Shown here: positions 48,401 to 60,420 of the stretch, piece by piece
Layout: the number at the start of each line of letters is the position of its first letter
Position numbering within the stretch: position 1 is the stretch's first letter
DNA from: Monomorium pharaonis
Lineage: Eukaryota; Arthropoda; Insecta; Hymenoptera; Formicidae
DNA: 64,000 bases
Direction: 5' to 3'
Assembly (NCBI RefSeq): GCF_013373865.1
Contig: NC_050467.1
Location: 2,914,001-2,978,000 of the forward strand
Position numbers and translations under genes: made by a program
The notes under the pieces: model-generated
Database searches by the model: none
The model's input: only the letters and a program-made list of their open reading frames with translations
What the model was told of the DNA's origin: nothing

Positions 48401-49400
48401 CATTGACGCATCCGCTAATTATCTCGCGCCACGAACGGAGCATCAACTGTACGAGCGCGTCGAGCAAAAAGGCAACCATTTCGTACGCCAGTCCCGTCGC
48501 GTGAATGCACATAATGGCGACGGCGAGTCGTAGTCACGTAGTCGCGATCAGTTCCATCGAGTGCGAGCCACGGGAGATAAATCCTCTCGCAAAAACGAAA
48601 CACGCCGGCGCGACGTGGCGTAGCGCGATGCACCGCGCAGCAGTCGTCCCTCGCTCGGGACGGACTCGCGACAGGGGTGGCGGCGTGAGTCGGACGGGAT
48701 ATAATATGAATATAATAATTTATGGTGTATTGGGGCATCAGCGCAAGATGTTACCAGCCAGAGCCTGGCCTTCCGACGACCGTCCCGCCCTTGCCGATTC
48801 GTATTACGACGGAAAAGCCCTATCTCTTCTCATCCTCTCTCCTCTGCCACCCGTACACTTTCGTCTAACATTATCTACGCACTCCATACGTAATGCCGGT
48901 GAAACAGCTCGCGATGACGCTTTCGAAACTAATGCGCCTTGTCTCTCTCCGCTAGTCGTTGAAGCGGTTGGCTGGTTGCTCGAGGGGGATACCTAGAAGG
49001 GGAGGAACAAAACCCCAAATAGAGAGAGAGAGACAAAGAGTCGAGTATCGGAAGGGAAATATTTTCGATTGTTCTGACAGCTCTCGCACACACGCACACG
49101 CCGCCCCTCATACATTTTCTTCATGAATAAACACAGGATCTTCATTTTATATTATTCCTATTATATTCGCTATGCAAGGATAACGTCAAAGTTGTTATCG
49201 TGTCCTGCGAACGACAACACCGTACTACCCAAAAGCGTTTTCCGGATGTTCCCCTGCGTGACCGTCCTCGTGTCAGTCGCGCGTTGATCGATAATATTCA
49301 TCGAAGTGTATACATACAACAGAACTCGTTAAAAAACTTACCGATCAATGCTAGAGACACGGTGAGGTAAAATCATTTTGATCGAATGAGCGCTAATGAT

Positions 49401-49600
49401 TCACTAAATATCATAATTTTTTTTAGAGAAAATTCAATTAGAAATTAAACCCTTGTTAATACATTTTCAAATACTATTTAGCACAAACCGGAGTTTATTT
49501 TATGTTACACAAATCAAAAACATCTTTTTAAATGAAATGCACTACAAAAGTTTTTTATTTCCATTCAAGTTTTTTTCTAAAAAATTATAATATTTGGTGT
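49401..49600. repeat. Imperfect foldback unit, ~70-bp arms
   Basis: The left arm from cactaaatatcataatttt (49403) is the inverse of the right arm ending ttataatatttggtg (about 49599). By hand the arms match at roughly 75-80% over about 70 bases with small indels, around a ~60-base centre. It is AT-rich with no open frame, and its length matches the unit at 25.4 kb. No clear sequence relationship to the other foldbacks was found. Confidence 0.7.
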
Positions 49601-49919
49601 AAATATTTGTAGTAAATAAAATAAATTTCTATACAAGTGCAGACAATTAGTTTCGTGACTGTATATCACGACGTTATAGCTGCGAGTTACAAAATGATAA
49701 AAAGAACTCGAACAATCCAGGTTTACGTTACGCGTGTAGCATAGTCATGATACTTTGCGTGCATCCTGAGAAAATCCTTTCGGAAATGGCGGAACAGGAA
49801 GGAACGGGAACTCTCGCGGGTTCAGGGTTTTTATTCCCCGGCGGTGGTCAGCGGTGTAAAAATTTCATCAACGGACGACTTTTTTCGCGGGAGAGGGAAA
49901 ACCGGCGGCGCCGGGCCGA

Positions 49920-49945
49920 CGCGCGTTACACGTGTGTAACGCGCG
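49920..49945. repeat. Compact GC-rich palindrome
   Basis: cgcgcgttacac and gtgtaacgcgcg are perfect reverse complements separated by only two bases. It could be a strong dimer site or cruciform. Confidence 0.85.
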
Positions 49946-50538
49946 CCTGGAATTAATTACGCGGCGTCGCAGGGGCTAATTTGCATATTACGAAATTAAA
50001 AAGTTTCGCGACTTTAATTCGGACCGGTGCGATGAATTCTAATTTCCGCGAAGTTAAACGGTCATTTTACAAACCGACCGGCGTCGGTGCCCTTGCGTTT
50101 AAGAACCAAGAACCCATGGGATTCGTAATATGTTACGTGAATCTCTCATTTCAAATTTAGTTCACAACTAATTGTATATACAAACTAAATTACGACAACG
50201 GCATATCTCCACGTTAAACTATAGACCGCAAGCCGCAATCGTCAATGGCTCGAAACTGCAAAATTTAAACATTTATTTCGCGTGTGTTAATTGAAAAACG
50301 TTCCGTGCTTTGTGCCACTCTCTCCCGGCACTTTTTAAAATGTGCAGTTTTTCGTCAAATAAATCGCGCCGATGCCTAATGCGAGAGAAAACACACGCGC
50401 GAAAGAACGTCGTGGCCGATCCAGCTGCAAATTGGTTCTGAATCGGTAATCACAATAGCACCCTTCCAACTTTAACGGGATTATTGCAGCAACGCTCTCG
50501 CGTCGTGTAACTTTATTCGTTCCTTCCATCGCTCTCTT

Positions 50539-50542
<4 letters not shown>

Positions 50543-50572
<30 letters not shown>
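50543..50572 (+). repeat. (TC)15 microsatellite
   Basis: Uninterrupted TC tract within a longer pyrimidine run. Confidence 0.95.
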
Positions 50573-50576
<4 letters not shown>

Positions 50577-51713
50577 CCGTTTCGTATCTACGGCGCTTCG
50601 CAACACCCGTTTTTTTTTTTCAGACACATCCGTTCGGATTTCTGTTCCGCATTAATAGGCAACGCGCAGCTCTCCCCGCCTGTCTCTCTCTTCCCCGGCG
50701 GAGATTTAATGCCGTTCGCGCGTGGATAGAAGTATATGGCGCGCGCTCGTATAATGCACCAACTTAATCTCCGAATAACGCGGCCGAATTTTTTTATTGC
50801 TCGCTGGTTCGACCCACAATGCACGGCGAAAACGTACGCGGATGATCGTAAAGCACTTTTCCGGTACGCGCAACATTTTCAGGACTTTACTGACTGCAAG
50901 TATCTACCGTACGCGTGAGTTGCAGGCGGTTTTCAAGTACCATGCAAGTGAGGAAGATTTTTAGTATCGCGATCATTCTCGCAGCTCGAGGGTGAAAAAA
51001 GGCGTCTACGTGCTACGCAAATACACATAGACAAGAAAACATTTCTTCGTTCCTTACCTCTTGTTACAGCTAGGCGAAACAATTTCGACTGTTGTATGTG
51101 AGATTTTGATTCGCTGCAATAAATATGCGTTGTATTACGTTCCGCGACTTTTCGTTATTCATCATCCACCTCCGACTCTCGCCCTTCACAGATTGAACGT
51201 TCTTACCGCTCATATCGCAATCCTTTCTCCCCTTCGACAGCTAGCAGCACTATACCGCTTGCTTTCGCCGTACCATATATACTTCAACTCCGCCGACTCG
51301 CTTTTATTTTCCATATTGCCAGGCACGACACATTTTTCGCCGCGGAAAGACGACGACGCGGTCGGTCGGTCGCTTTATTTCGCCTTTCTCATGTCTCGCG
51401 TCCCCGAGCGACATTATTGCGGCTGGTAATGCACGTGTTCTGAAAAGAGGCGAGGAAGGATTGCACATAGACCGGAAACACGAATTTCCCACCTTCAGGT
51501 GCCGTCCGCGCCCGAGTGCCGAAGTAACGATTTACATTCAATCCCCGGGCAAGTTAAGCGACCGATTTCCGCAACCGGTTCCCATTTGCGTGCCGTCGCA
51601 ATTTTCTCGCGTGCATTTGCACGTTCGCGGGCGTGTTACCTTAAACACATAACGACCGATGCAAAATGTGATGCGGAGAGAAGAGCGACGGGACTTTTTA
51701 AAAGACAAATCTA

Positions 51714-51905
51714 TATACTGAGAAAAAAATATTGTTGATGTGACAAAATTTTCCAACTAAATTAAAATTTTGGTCAGTTAAGAAATTATGCATTTAACTT
51801 AAATGCACAAATTTCAAGTATTTATATAGTAAATTGAAATATATAAATACTTGAATAGACAAAATTTAATTTAGTTGGAAAATTCTCGTCATAAATTTTT
51901 GTATA
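51714..51905. repeat. Foldback unit with nested hairpins, candidate MITE
   Basis: gacaaaattttccaacta (from 51742) is mirrored by tagttggaaaattctcgtc (to 51890). The ends tatac…aaaaa (51714) and tttttgtata (to 51905) also match inversely. Inside sit two further hairpins: tcaagtatttatata (51814) with its exact inverse (51840-51854), and tgcattt/aaatgca (51789/51801). It is about 192 bp, AT-rich and non-coding. The left edge tatactgagaaaaa resembles that of the 31.1 kb unit. Confidence 0.75.
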
Positions 51906-52933
51906 ACATATTTATACGTTTTGTTACATCATAGAACTCCTCTTATTAAAAACTCACTTGGTCCCTGCAGCAACTGACTATATTATGCAGCATTGGTGAA
52001 TGGACGGAAGTAAAGAAGCGAGTGAGAGAGTAACGATTAACATGACGCGAACGAGAGTGTTCGAGGGGTTCGAGACGTGAAAGAGAGAGACGTGAAAATG
52101 CCGAACATCCGGGAGTAAGACGAGAGAATGGAAGAGCAGCCGTCATATTTCTCACCAGGCGAACAATAGCGTCCTTAAACGGTCGCCGTTTTACGCGTGA
52201 ATATATATTCAAAAAATCGCCGTACGACCCTCGGGCAGGACTTAAGGCGACTCCGGATGACAGAGGTGGCCTGCGGGAGAGGGGTTAATCCGTCAATGGT
52301 GTCTAATGGCCGAATTCTACGCGACAGGAAAGCGGCCGTTTAGGCGACTCTCATTGTCACGCGGGACAAATTTAGCGTGAAAATGCGAGAAGTTCGCGAT
52401 CTCCCATTGTGCGTTTTGTGATCGCGAAATGCGATTTGTGCCCCGTATTCTTTGTCCGGTAAAAAGGGGTGCGTCGGATACGCCACGGCTTACGCGGATT
52501 TGTTAATGGCTCTTTTATGACGAGAGAAAACGCTTAGGCTTCGACTCCGTTCGAGATTTCTTGATGAGATTTTATCCCTTCCGACAAGAGTTTCTCGACC
52601 ATCGTAAACTTGGCAAAAGTAAGAAAGCAAACTTCAAATTATATTATAATATGCCGACAACTCTGCCATGCTAGTTAACGTAATTGGAGTTTATATTACT
52701 CAGAATTGTGTGCGCACTAAAGTTATAAAAACAAGCGTTTCTATAAATGTATTAAAATTATTTCTAATTAAATTGAAATTGCAATCAAAACTTTGGAAAA
52801 ACTGTTGATAAATAAATGAAAAGTATAAATAATCAATCTGCGATTTTATTCAATATTTCTCGTCTCTTTTGTTGAAATTTATTTTATTTTGTACAATAGC
52901 CCTCACTTTTTAAATATGTATACTGTGTGACAT

Positions 52934-52971
52934 TTTCATTATCAATATAAAATTTCATTATCAATATAAAA
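52934..52971 (+). repeat. Perfect 19-bp tandem repeat x2
   Basis: tttcattatcaatataaaa is repeated exactly, head to tail. Confidence 0.93.
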
Positions 52972-53000
52972 ATAATTTGTCAAATAATTTTTGGACAGGT

Positions 53001-55420
53001 TAAATATTTATATATAAGTTATTTGATCCATTTCTTGCAGCCGGGACAATCATAAAGTATCACGAGATCGATTCCGCAAGACATAAATTTTTCAAGCACA
53101 ACAAGAGCTCTGACCTCTTTGCGCGCATTTGCGATTGTAATCGGGAAAAATTCTCGATTTTTAAAAGCCGCGTAGCGTCGGTCGCGACCGATAAAAAGCG
53201 ACGTCGATAAATACAATGTAGAGATTATTTAAACGAACGAGCTCGGTCTGTATCGGATTTTCAGAGCGAACGAACGTCGCGCGCGTTTTCGATTGCGCGT
53301 TCTCGACATTTTCCCGACCATTTTCTCCGCGCGCATTCCGGCAGCGAATACGCAAAAATCGGTCAATATTTCACAGGACCGCCACGACGAAGCCCGTCGG
53401 TACTCGCTGTCATCGATATTTAAACGAAGTCCACCCACTGTTTTGAATGGCAAATATTTACGCCGACTCCGGGAGCTTCCGGGATTACGCCGACCTTAAA
53501 AGCGGAACTTCGATTCCACATCGAAGCCGAGAATACGAGCTGTGACTCGTCAGAGTATCGAATACGAAATATCGGTAGTTTTTCAAGCTATAGTGGAAAA
53601 TTAAGCGGCCGTATTCGCGAGTTGATCGTCGAAGATGAAGAAAATCGAATTTTATTCTTTACGCAACTTCCAACGAATTTTAATTTCAGTAGAATATTCG
53701 TTTACGAACACTATAATTAAAAGTAATTAAAAGTAACTAAACGAACGCAAAAATGGCCCGCCTAATCGAGTTTTTCCCAAAGAGAGAAAAATTAAAATTG
53801 GTCAACCGTCCTGTTTCGCATATTCTGTTATTTATTCATGCTAGTGTTTTTATTTACGATTTTATTTTATATAACGGGGGAGAATTTTGCGTCCCTCTAT
53901 ATTCCAGGAAAAAAAAAGACAATTTTCGAGTTCCAAAACTGACGAGCGAAACGGCGAAGCGCGGACACGTGTGTGCCATTGACATATATACGTAATTCCA
54001 TTAGAAGTCGCGTCGAATCGACGATGTGAGCGCTCCATTTCCTGTTTGTTTCCGGGCAATCCGCGGAAATGATTAAACATTTTGCATCGGGCCGACCGAC
54101 GAGGGTAACTCGTTGTGCACAGGGGCGGCCTCCCCACGTGCGACACCGCCATCCGTTTTATATTACACGATAATTGACAACGGCGGGCGCGGTAAAAACG
54201 CGCCGGTAATAAACTCTAATCAAAGTCGGTTTGCGCGAATTTCACGCCGCGAGGAACATTCAATCTCGCGGCCGCGTTGCTAATTACAGCCGGCAAAATT
54301 GTCCGCGGCAACGTATACACAATGCCAGACCCCCCCGCTGCGGCTGGCTACGAATGATAACGTTATAGTAATCATGGGCTCGCAGGAATAACGCAGCCAA
54401 TGTATATGTTCGGAGTCTCCCTCGGTCAAATTACGTTCGTAATGACGAACGGGTTCGCGTTACGGTACGCCGAAATAGCGCACTGTCGATAGGAGATGGG
54501 TTACTTGAGCGATACCGAAGATCATTAACCTTTCCGAATAAATTTCAGCAAATTTCAGACAATTCGGTTTGGCGGGAATGGAAAATTTATTACCACATCG
54601 ATTGTCACTGCGGCTCACATTCGCGATGATTCCCTCAGCAGCCTTCAAGTCTTTCTGCGAAGTGACTCGCGAATTTCGTAAGGCATCTTTTGGAAAATCG
54701 TAATTATCAGTAACATCGTTAGCGCCTAAAGTGAGAAACCTTGGCGAGGAAGGGAGATGAAGACGAGAAGGGTGACGGACGAAAATTTCAGGGGCACCCA
54801 CTCGGGTGCGCGCTAAACGATACGCTCTCACCCTTTGGCCCTTTGTACTCGGTGACAAAATTTAACGCCCTCCTCATAGGCGCGCCATTAAACCTGTTGG
54901 AAGAGACGGCGGGAGGTTAAAACCGAATTCCCCTCTCCCGTCTGGGCCCTTCGTCCCAACCTCGTCCCGACCTCGTCGAGACGAAAGCCGCCAATTTACA
55001 CGCGCGGCGGGGGCGGATTCTCGAGAACGCGGGAAATCTTGCGGGGACATAATGGAAAATGTAAGAGAGAGGGCGAGAGCGCCGGGTTCGCCGCCGGCGG
55101 AGTGAGCTGCAAAGACTCTCGGTATCCTCTCACGTGTGGCGTTAGGGGCGGTTTCATCCCTCGGAAAATATTCCCGTTGGAAATTATCGTCGCTGCCGCG
55201 CTGCCTCGGCCTCTTGGCGGAGCGGTCGCGCGTATATGCTGAGAAAACACACGGCCCGGCGAACCGGCGCGTACGTCGCGGGGATCGTAATGGAGATAAT
55301 TTCTGGAAGGGGTACACGAACCATCGCCGCCGTCGCGCCGTTGTGTGCTTTATCGAACCCGCTGTCGCGCGCGCGCGCGCGCCAAGTGCTTTCGCTCGCT
55401 GTTAATGTTTGTTAATCCGT
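53001..55420. other. Mosaic, CpG-rich toward the end
   Basis: 53160-53520 is CpG-rich; 54180-54420 and 54880-55400 are strongly CpG-rich. Frames of 132 codons (54460-54858 minus) and 147 codons (54874-55317 minus) lie in them and show no domain. A CG dinucleotide tract ends the block. Confidence 0.55.
55366..55382. repeat. (CG)n tract
   Basis: Eight CG units plus one base, inside a CpG-rich block. Confidence 0.85.
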
Positions 55421-57820
55421 TAGAACGTTAAAACTGCATTTAATATCGAGTAAAATGTCGCATAAAAATGTCGGCGTACAATTGAGATGGAAAATGTTCC
55501 CGGCAAATAACGCGCTAGGTAAAGGGAGAGAAATGAGAAAATTCTATTCTGGTGTTGGACCATTTGCATTTATATATGCAATATTCTATTATCGCTAATT
55601 ATGAGTTATATTAATAGGTGCACTATGTGTTAAAGTTTCTCGGTGAAAACAATTCTCGTGTATCTATCACTTATCATGTGACGCACATCCCTCAATTTCA
55701 ATATACTCCTTCGATTCTAAAATAATTTTCTATTATTCAACAGATGATTCTCTATCCGCGTCAACCGCAGTTTGGCCGAAAAAAAAAAATGCTATAAATA
55801 AAAACCAAATCTGCTACCGTTGGCATTGCACGACGCGTCGCGCTTTTTCCCGGATAAATCGGAAGATAACGTTTACAGTTCTAACGATTGTCGCGCAGGC
55901 AAAAAAAAATCGGTCTTCGTGCAGCAAGGGGACAAAGGGAGGGAGGGAGGGAGGGAAGCACGAAACGTCTGGCGCGTGTAATTCGCGCTTTTTTTCCGGA
56001 TCGGCCGGCGCAATATCGCGGACGAGAGGAGATTTATCGGATCCGACGCCGCATTAAGCGAGGAGGACCAAGCAGAGGTAACACACGGAATGGAGTGTCC
56101 AGGATATCGATGACAAATAAACGTGCAAAATCTCTCGTTTCAAAGCTTTGCTTGCCGCGCGTTACTATCGGGTTTAACTAGCGTGGCTGTACCATTCGGC
56201 CGCGGTGAATCCGAGACGCGCGGAGAGACGGATTAGACTCGCAAGGAACGACTCGAGGACCGTTCTCTCCGATTTCCACGAGTTTCGGACATGTGCGATG
56301 TGTGTCCCGGGGATAAAACGAAACGAAAAGATTTCGCTTTGCTGAAAAAGTGGATCGAATGTGTGTATCATAAAGTTGATGAAAGATAAGAAAGAAAAAT
56401 CTATGAAAAAATTCTCGCGAGGCTATCTGCACTTTTATTATCTCGATCCTTTGTACAACGACAATTCTGGTTATGAAATTCTGCGACCTCTGGCTACAAA
56501 TCCTCGCGTAATTTCCCACATTTACGACGCAGCAAATTAACGCAGTTCGTGATAATTACGATTTCACGAGACGCGCTTTATGAAACTTGCATCGCGCTCG
56601 ACTCGCACACGTGGCGACGTCCTTCGCGAGTATTCTGAGTATTTAATGAGATGCACAACAGGCAAGATCGTCGCCGGTGCGACGACACTGTATTCATAAA
56701 TATGCAATTGTATAAAAGGCAACAAAGCAGGCAAAAAATTACTTTCAATTTGTTAACATTCGAAGCAATATGTAAACATTCCATTTGCATCCATTTGCGA
56801 CTAATCTATACATTACGTCAGTAATAATACAAGATAAATTACAATTTTATTTGAGTTCACTTTAAAAATATTAATTAAAGTATCAAAAAACGTTGAATGT
56901 GTAGAAATTACTCAACGCGAATTAAAATGGGAAAATACGTATATAATTTCTTAACATATAATGTATTTCCATTTGCGTATCGCCACAATCGAAAATGCAA
57001 CGAGAAACTCGTCCGAAAATGTCACTATCGTGTAGTAGATTTCCTACGTCGGCGTTTTCCCGAATTCAGTCGAATTTCCGAAGCGCATCGTTCGTCTAAA
57101 TCTGTCGGTGGGTATACGCGACATGGGAATTCGGTTTCCGATTTCCTCCTCTGTAATCTCAGGCTGGACGAATCAAAGCTCCCGTTCTCCTCGCTCGCCT
57201 TCCCTCTCTTTCTCTTTTCCGCCACCCGAACCACCCTCCGAAAATGCATTATCGAATTAGCCAGGCTGCGCTCCTTTGACGCCTGGATGCTGGAAGCGCG
57301 AAGGGCGATAGTGGTACGAAGGGGCGAAGCCACGAGGGAGGGAAGAGGGTACACGCTCAGGAAAGTTCGCAGTGCGCGCGATCGTTACTTCAACACGGTG
57401 TTATCTTACACAGCTTCGCTATTTTATCCCCCTTTCTCTCTTCTTTCCACCTATCGCCATTTCGAACCGCTTATACATCTCCCGACGAATCATTCGCAAC
57501 GCTCTTGACTTCGGATCAATTGGAATAAAAATTAAATTCAATTGAAATTAGAAACGAGAACGAATATCTGTTATATTTTAGTGGCCTCTCGAAACGGGAC
57601 TTTCATCGGAAGCCCGTCATTTACATGCAGAACGAATTATTTATAAGACCACGGCTCAATTGTCATTCGATCTCGTAGAGATATCGACGATAGAATAAGA
57701 CATTAAGTTCGAGTAAAATTGGCACAATGTTATTTATACATACTTCCTCTTCTTCACTTTAAACCTCTTTATTTTCATATCTTTAGCGACGCTTATTTCT
57801 GTGCTCATAAAAATATGAAA
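55421..57820. other. Mosaic non-coding stretch with the longest ATG frame
   Basis: The ATG-initiated frame 56897-57508 (203 codons) is the longest with a standard start. Its peptide is Arg/Ser/Phe-rich with no motif I recognise, and the minus strand is open across most of its centre (57025-57354), pointing to composition. I do not call it a gene. The remainder is AT-rich or mixed. Confidence 0.5.
55936..55956 (+). repeat. (AGGG)n tetranucleotide repeat
   Basis: About five AGGG units. This also satisfies a G-quadruplex pattern with 1-base loops. Confidence 0.85.
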
Positions 57821-60420
57821 GTAATTAAATTACATAAGCTGTTAATCTAAATTCCAAATAAGAATGTTCTACTTTCCATCGTATTATTGTAATAATCTCA
57901 ATTTCTTTACTAAATTTTTCACTTTTTTCTTTGTTTCCCAGGCTTCTCACTCGGGTATTGATCTTCCCGCGGAAGCGGGACGTGGCGAGCCTTCCATTAA
58001 CGCACCGATCAAAGGACCAAACTCCTGATCCTTCGGCGAAGTCATACCTTCGTGTATCTCTCCGAGAATAATCGACCCGGGAGACTTTTTCGCGCGGCAA
58101 AAAAAGAACATGAGCTATTTTAGTCGTTAAAAAGAGGAATAGGATGTAGATCGAGGAAGTAAAATGCTCGATAACAAAGGACGACATCTCTTCGCACGGG
58201 CGAGAGCAGAAGCAGACGCGAGAAAACTTTGGTAGGCGTGTTTCACGGCATTAACTGATACTTGATCTTGCGGTTTCTTTGCCTTGGCATATATCCTTCG
58301 TATTCTGTGGCGTACTCGTCCTTCAGTTCAGTTTGTATATGTACTTTACAACAATGCACATAGACTGATTGTCTTGCACGTTTAGTTACATACTTTTTAA
58401 ATATGTATGAAAATCGTGTAACTAGTATTTTGTAACGTAATAATTAAAGATATCCCACAGATACATAAATTTAATACCATATTTTGAAGATTCAAGTTGA
58501 AAATTTTAATACGAAAATGACAGGGACAGATTTTAAGTCACGATTAATTTTTTTTCATTTTGATAAGCTACTTCAAAATAATCGCAAAACATCTAATTCC
58601 TTTAGATAATCTATGCCTCAATGCATTTACGAATATTTAATCGTTAGAAGTTAATTAATCGATTATCGTACTCAACAATCGTTATACGTTTATGGATAAT
58701 AATCATATACCGCGGATAATAACGCAACGGTAGACAAAGCAATTCGCGTTGCTTGTTGATTCGAGTTTTGCCACACGAATGACACCGAGATAACTTTGTA
58801 TGTGCAACATAATGTTGTACAGCACAAAAAATTAACATCGAATGCAGTATATCGACCAATTCATCATCGCCGCGAAACATTTGACACATTGTAAAATAAA
58901 TGTACATGGTGAATTTCTTGCATTTTAAATTAATTTTGATGAATGGATTATTATTGTTAACCATTAAATCTAACATTCGTTAACACTCGTTTTGATCGAA
59001 GAGAGAGTGTAAATTTTATATAAATAAATACTATATTATTTACTTTTAAATTTGTGAGAAATAAAATCGAGGTTCTGATAAATAGTCGATGCTTCAAAAT
59101 TAAATTTAACAAATCAAAAACAATGTGAAATGAAAAAAATAAAGTTAAACTGTTGCAAAAGAAATGGAATAAAAGAAACTTACTTTTTTAGTCTTCAAAA
59201 ATAAAAATTTCAAATCAGATTTACAATTCCCTTTATGTCAATTTTATATAAAAATTTTTTATTTAAATTGACCTACAAAACACATTATTTTTAAAGCGTT
59301 ATATGACATAAGACATACTTTGTAATTGTTATTAAAAAATAAAAAGAAGAAATTATATATTCTATGATTATAAGCACAAATCGAGAGAATTAGCATTAAG
59401 ACGCCAAATTTTGTTTTATAATTACCGATGACAACGATAATTAACAATGGCAACGATGATCTCTTTTTGCGAAGCAATTACACGCTAACGAGCAAGAACT
59501 CGATCAGCCAAGTGAACGATTCTCGATTGCAGGAAAATAAATGACCTATGATCATACAAATCTAGATCCTATCATCTAAATTCCAAACTGCGCAAAAGAA
59601 AACGAATATCATAAAAAACACAATCACATATCTACAGATAATATGTGATAGTTTTACGCGTTGTTAACTACAATAATCACTAAATAAGTGTGGTGATATA
59701 CTCAAGTTATATTTAATTATACAGTATACACTACAATTCACTATGCTAACATGTCGTATATTTTTTTCTATCATCCGCCTTTTTAATAAAATTGAGACTT
59801 TTTCTTTTTTTGCCGTTCTTTTTGCTCTAATTTTTGAAAATAAAATAAATCTAGGTGACACGTCGTGTTTTATTTTGTAACTGAGTAACACTTTCTGTAC
59901 GTGTGCATACACACTTTGTAAAAAGAATTTAATTTTTGAGAATAACGCAGACGTATGGACGTGCCATTTTTCATTTCACGAACTCTATTTCCTTGCCCTG
60001 GAATTTTGCATTCTAAAGTTTAATTTTTGGAAATAAAGTAAACAAGACGCGCGTCATTCTTTGCTGCAAAAGCTTTATTTCCCCTTCATAAGTTTTTGTG
60101 TGTCACGGAAAGAGCTTCATTTTTGAAAACTAAACCGAGCAAAATAAATGCATATAAAGAAGCTATACTTTCGTTCTTCCGTACGAGCTCTCGGTTTTCC
60201 CAGCAAAAAAGTTTCGTTATCAAAATTAAACATTTATTGAAGAAAAAATTGTAAATAAAATAATACGACATAAGAATTTTATTTACAAAGAATCCAACGT
60301 CTTCACATATGCTTATTAAACAATTTATATAATCTAACAGAATGCTCCGCATTTGCAGTTATTTTATATAACAGATAATTCTCTCGTATACGAATTCGTT
60401 TTCAATTAATTCGTTCGAAT
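57821..60420. other. AT-rich non-coding stretch
   Basis: Strongly AT-rich apart from a CpG patch at 57950-58110. Short minus-strand frames (for example 58644-58976) are Ile/Asn/Lys-rich, as AT-rich DNA predicts. It includes a degenerate tandem array near 60 kb. Confidence 0.6.
59829..60215 (+). repeat. Degenerate tandem array, ~91-102 bp period
   Basis: The anchor aatttttg(a/g)aaataa-like occurs at 59829, 59931, 60022 and (as catttttgaaaac) 60118, giving spacings of 102, 91 and 96. About 45-50 bases after most anchors there is a ttattt/ctatttcc/ctttatttcc word, and an ACG/GCG-containing word lies between. The copies are well diverged, so this is an old satellite-like duplication if real. Confidence 0.45.

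Larger units (their letters stand above)
48401..50600. other. Mosaic non-coding stretch
   Basis: CpG-rich at 48420-48970, including an ATG frame of 163 codons (48505-48996) with no recognisable domain. AT-rich at 49360-49640, where a foldback unit lies. 49740-50110 is GC-richer and carries a compact palindrome. Confidence 0.55.
50601..53000. other. Mosaic non-coding stretch
   Basis: GC-richer at 50640-51660 with short frames only, followed by the foldback at 51.7 kb. CpG-rich at 51960-52560 and AT-rich to the end. A 9-bp stem-loop (ttcgcgatc 52394 / gatcgcgaa 52421) is the only extra structure seen. Confidence 0.6.

Noticed and set aside
48505..48996. ATG frame of 163 codons
   Set aside because: It is in a CpG-rich block with an open minus-strand frame over its first half. 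No recognisable motif or splice context.
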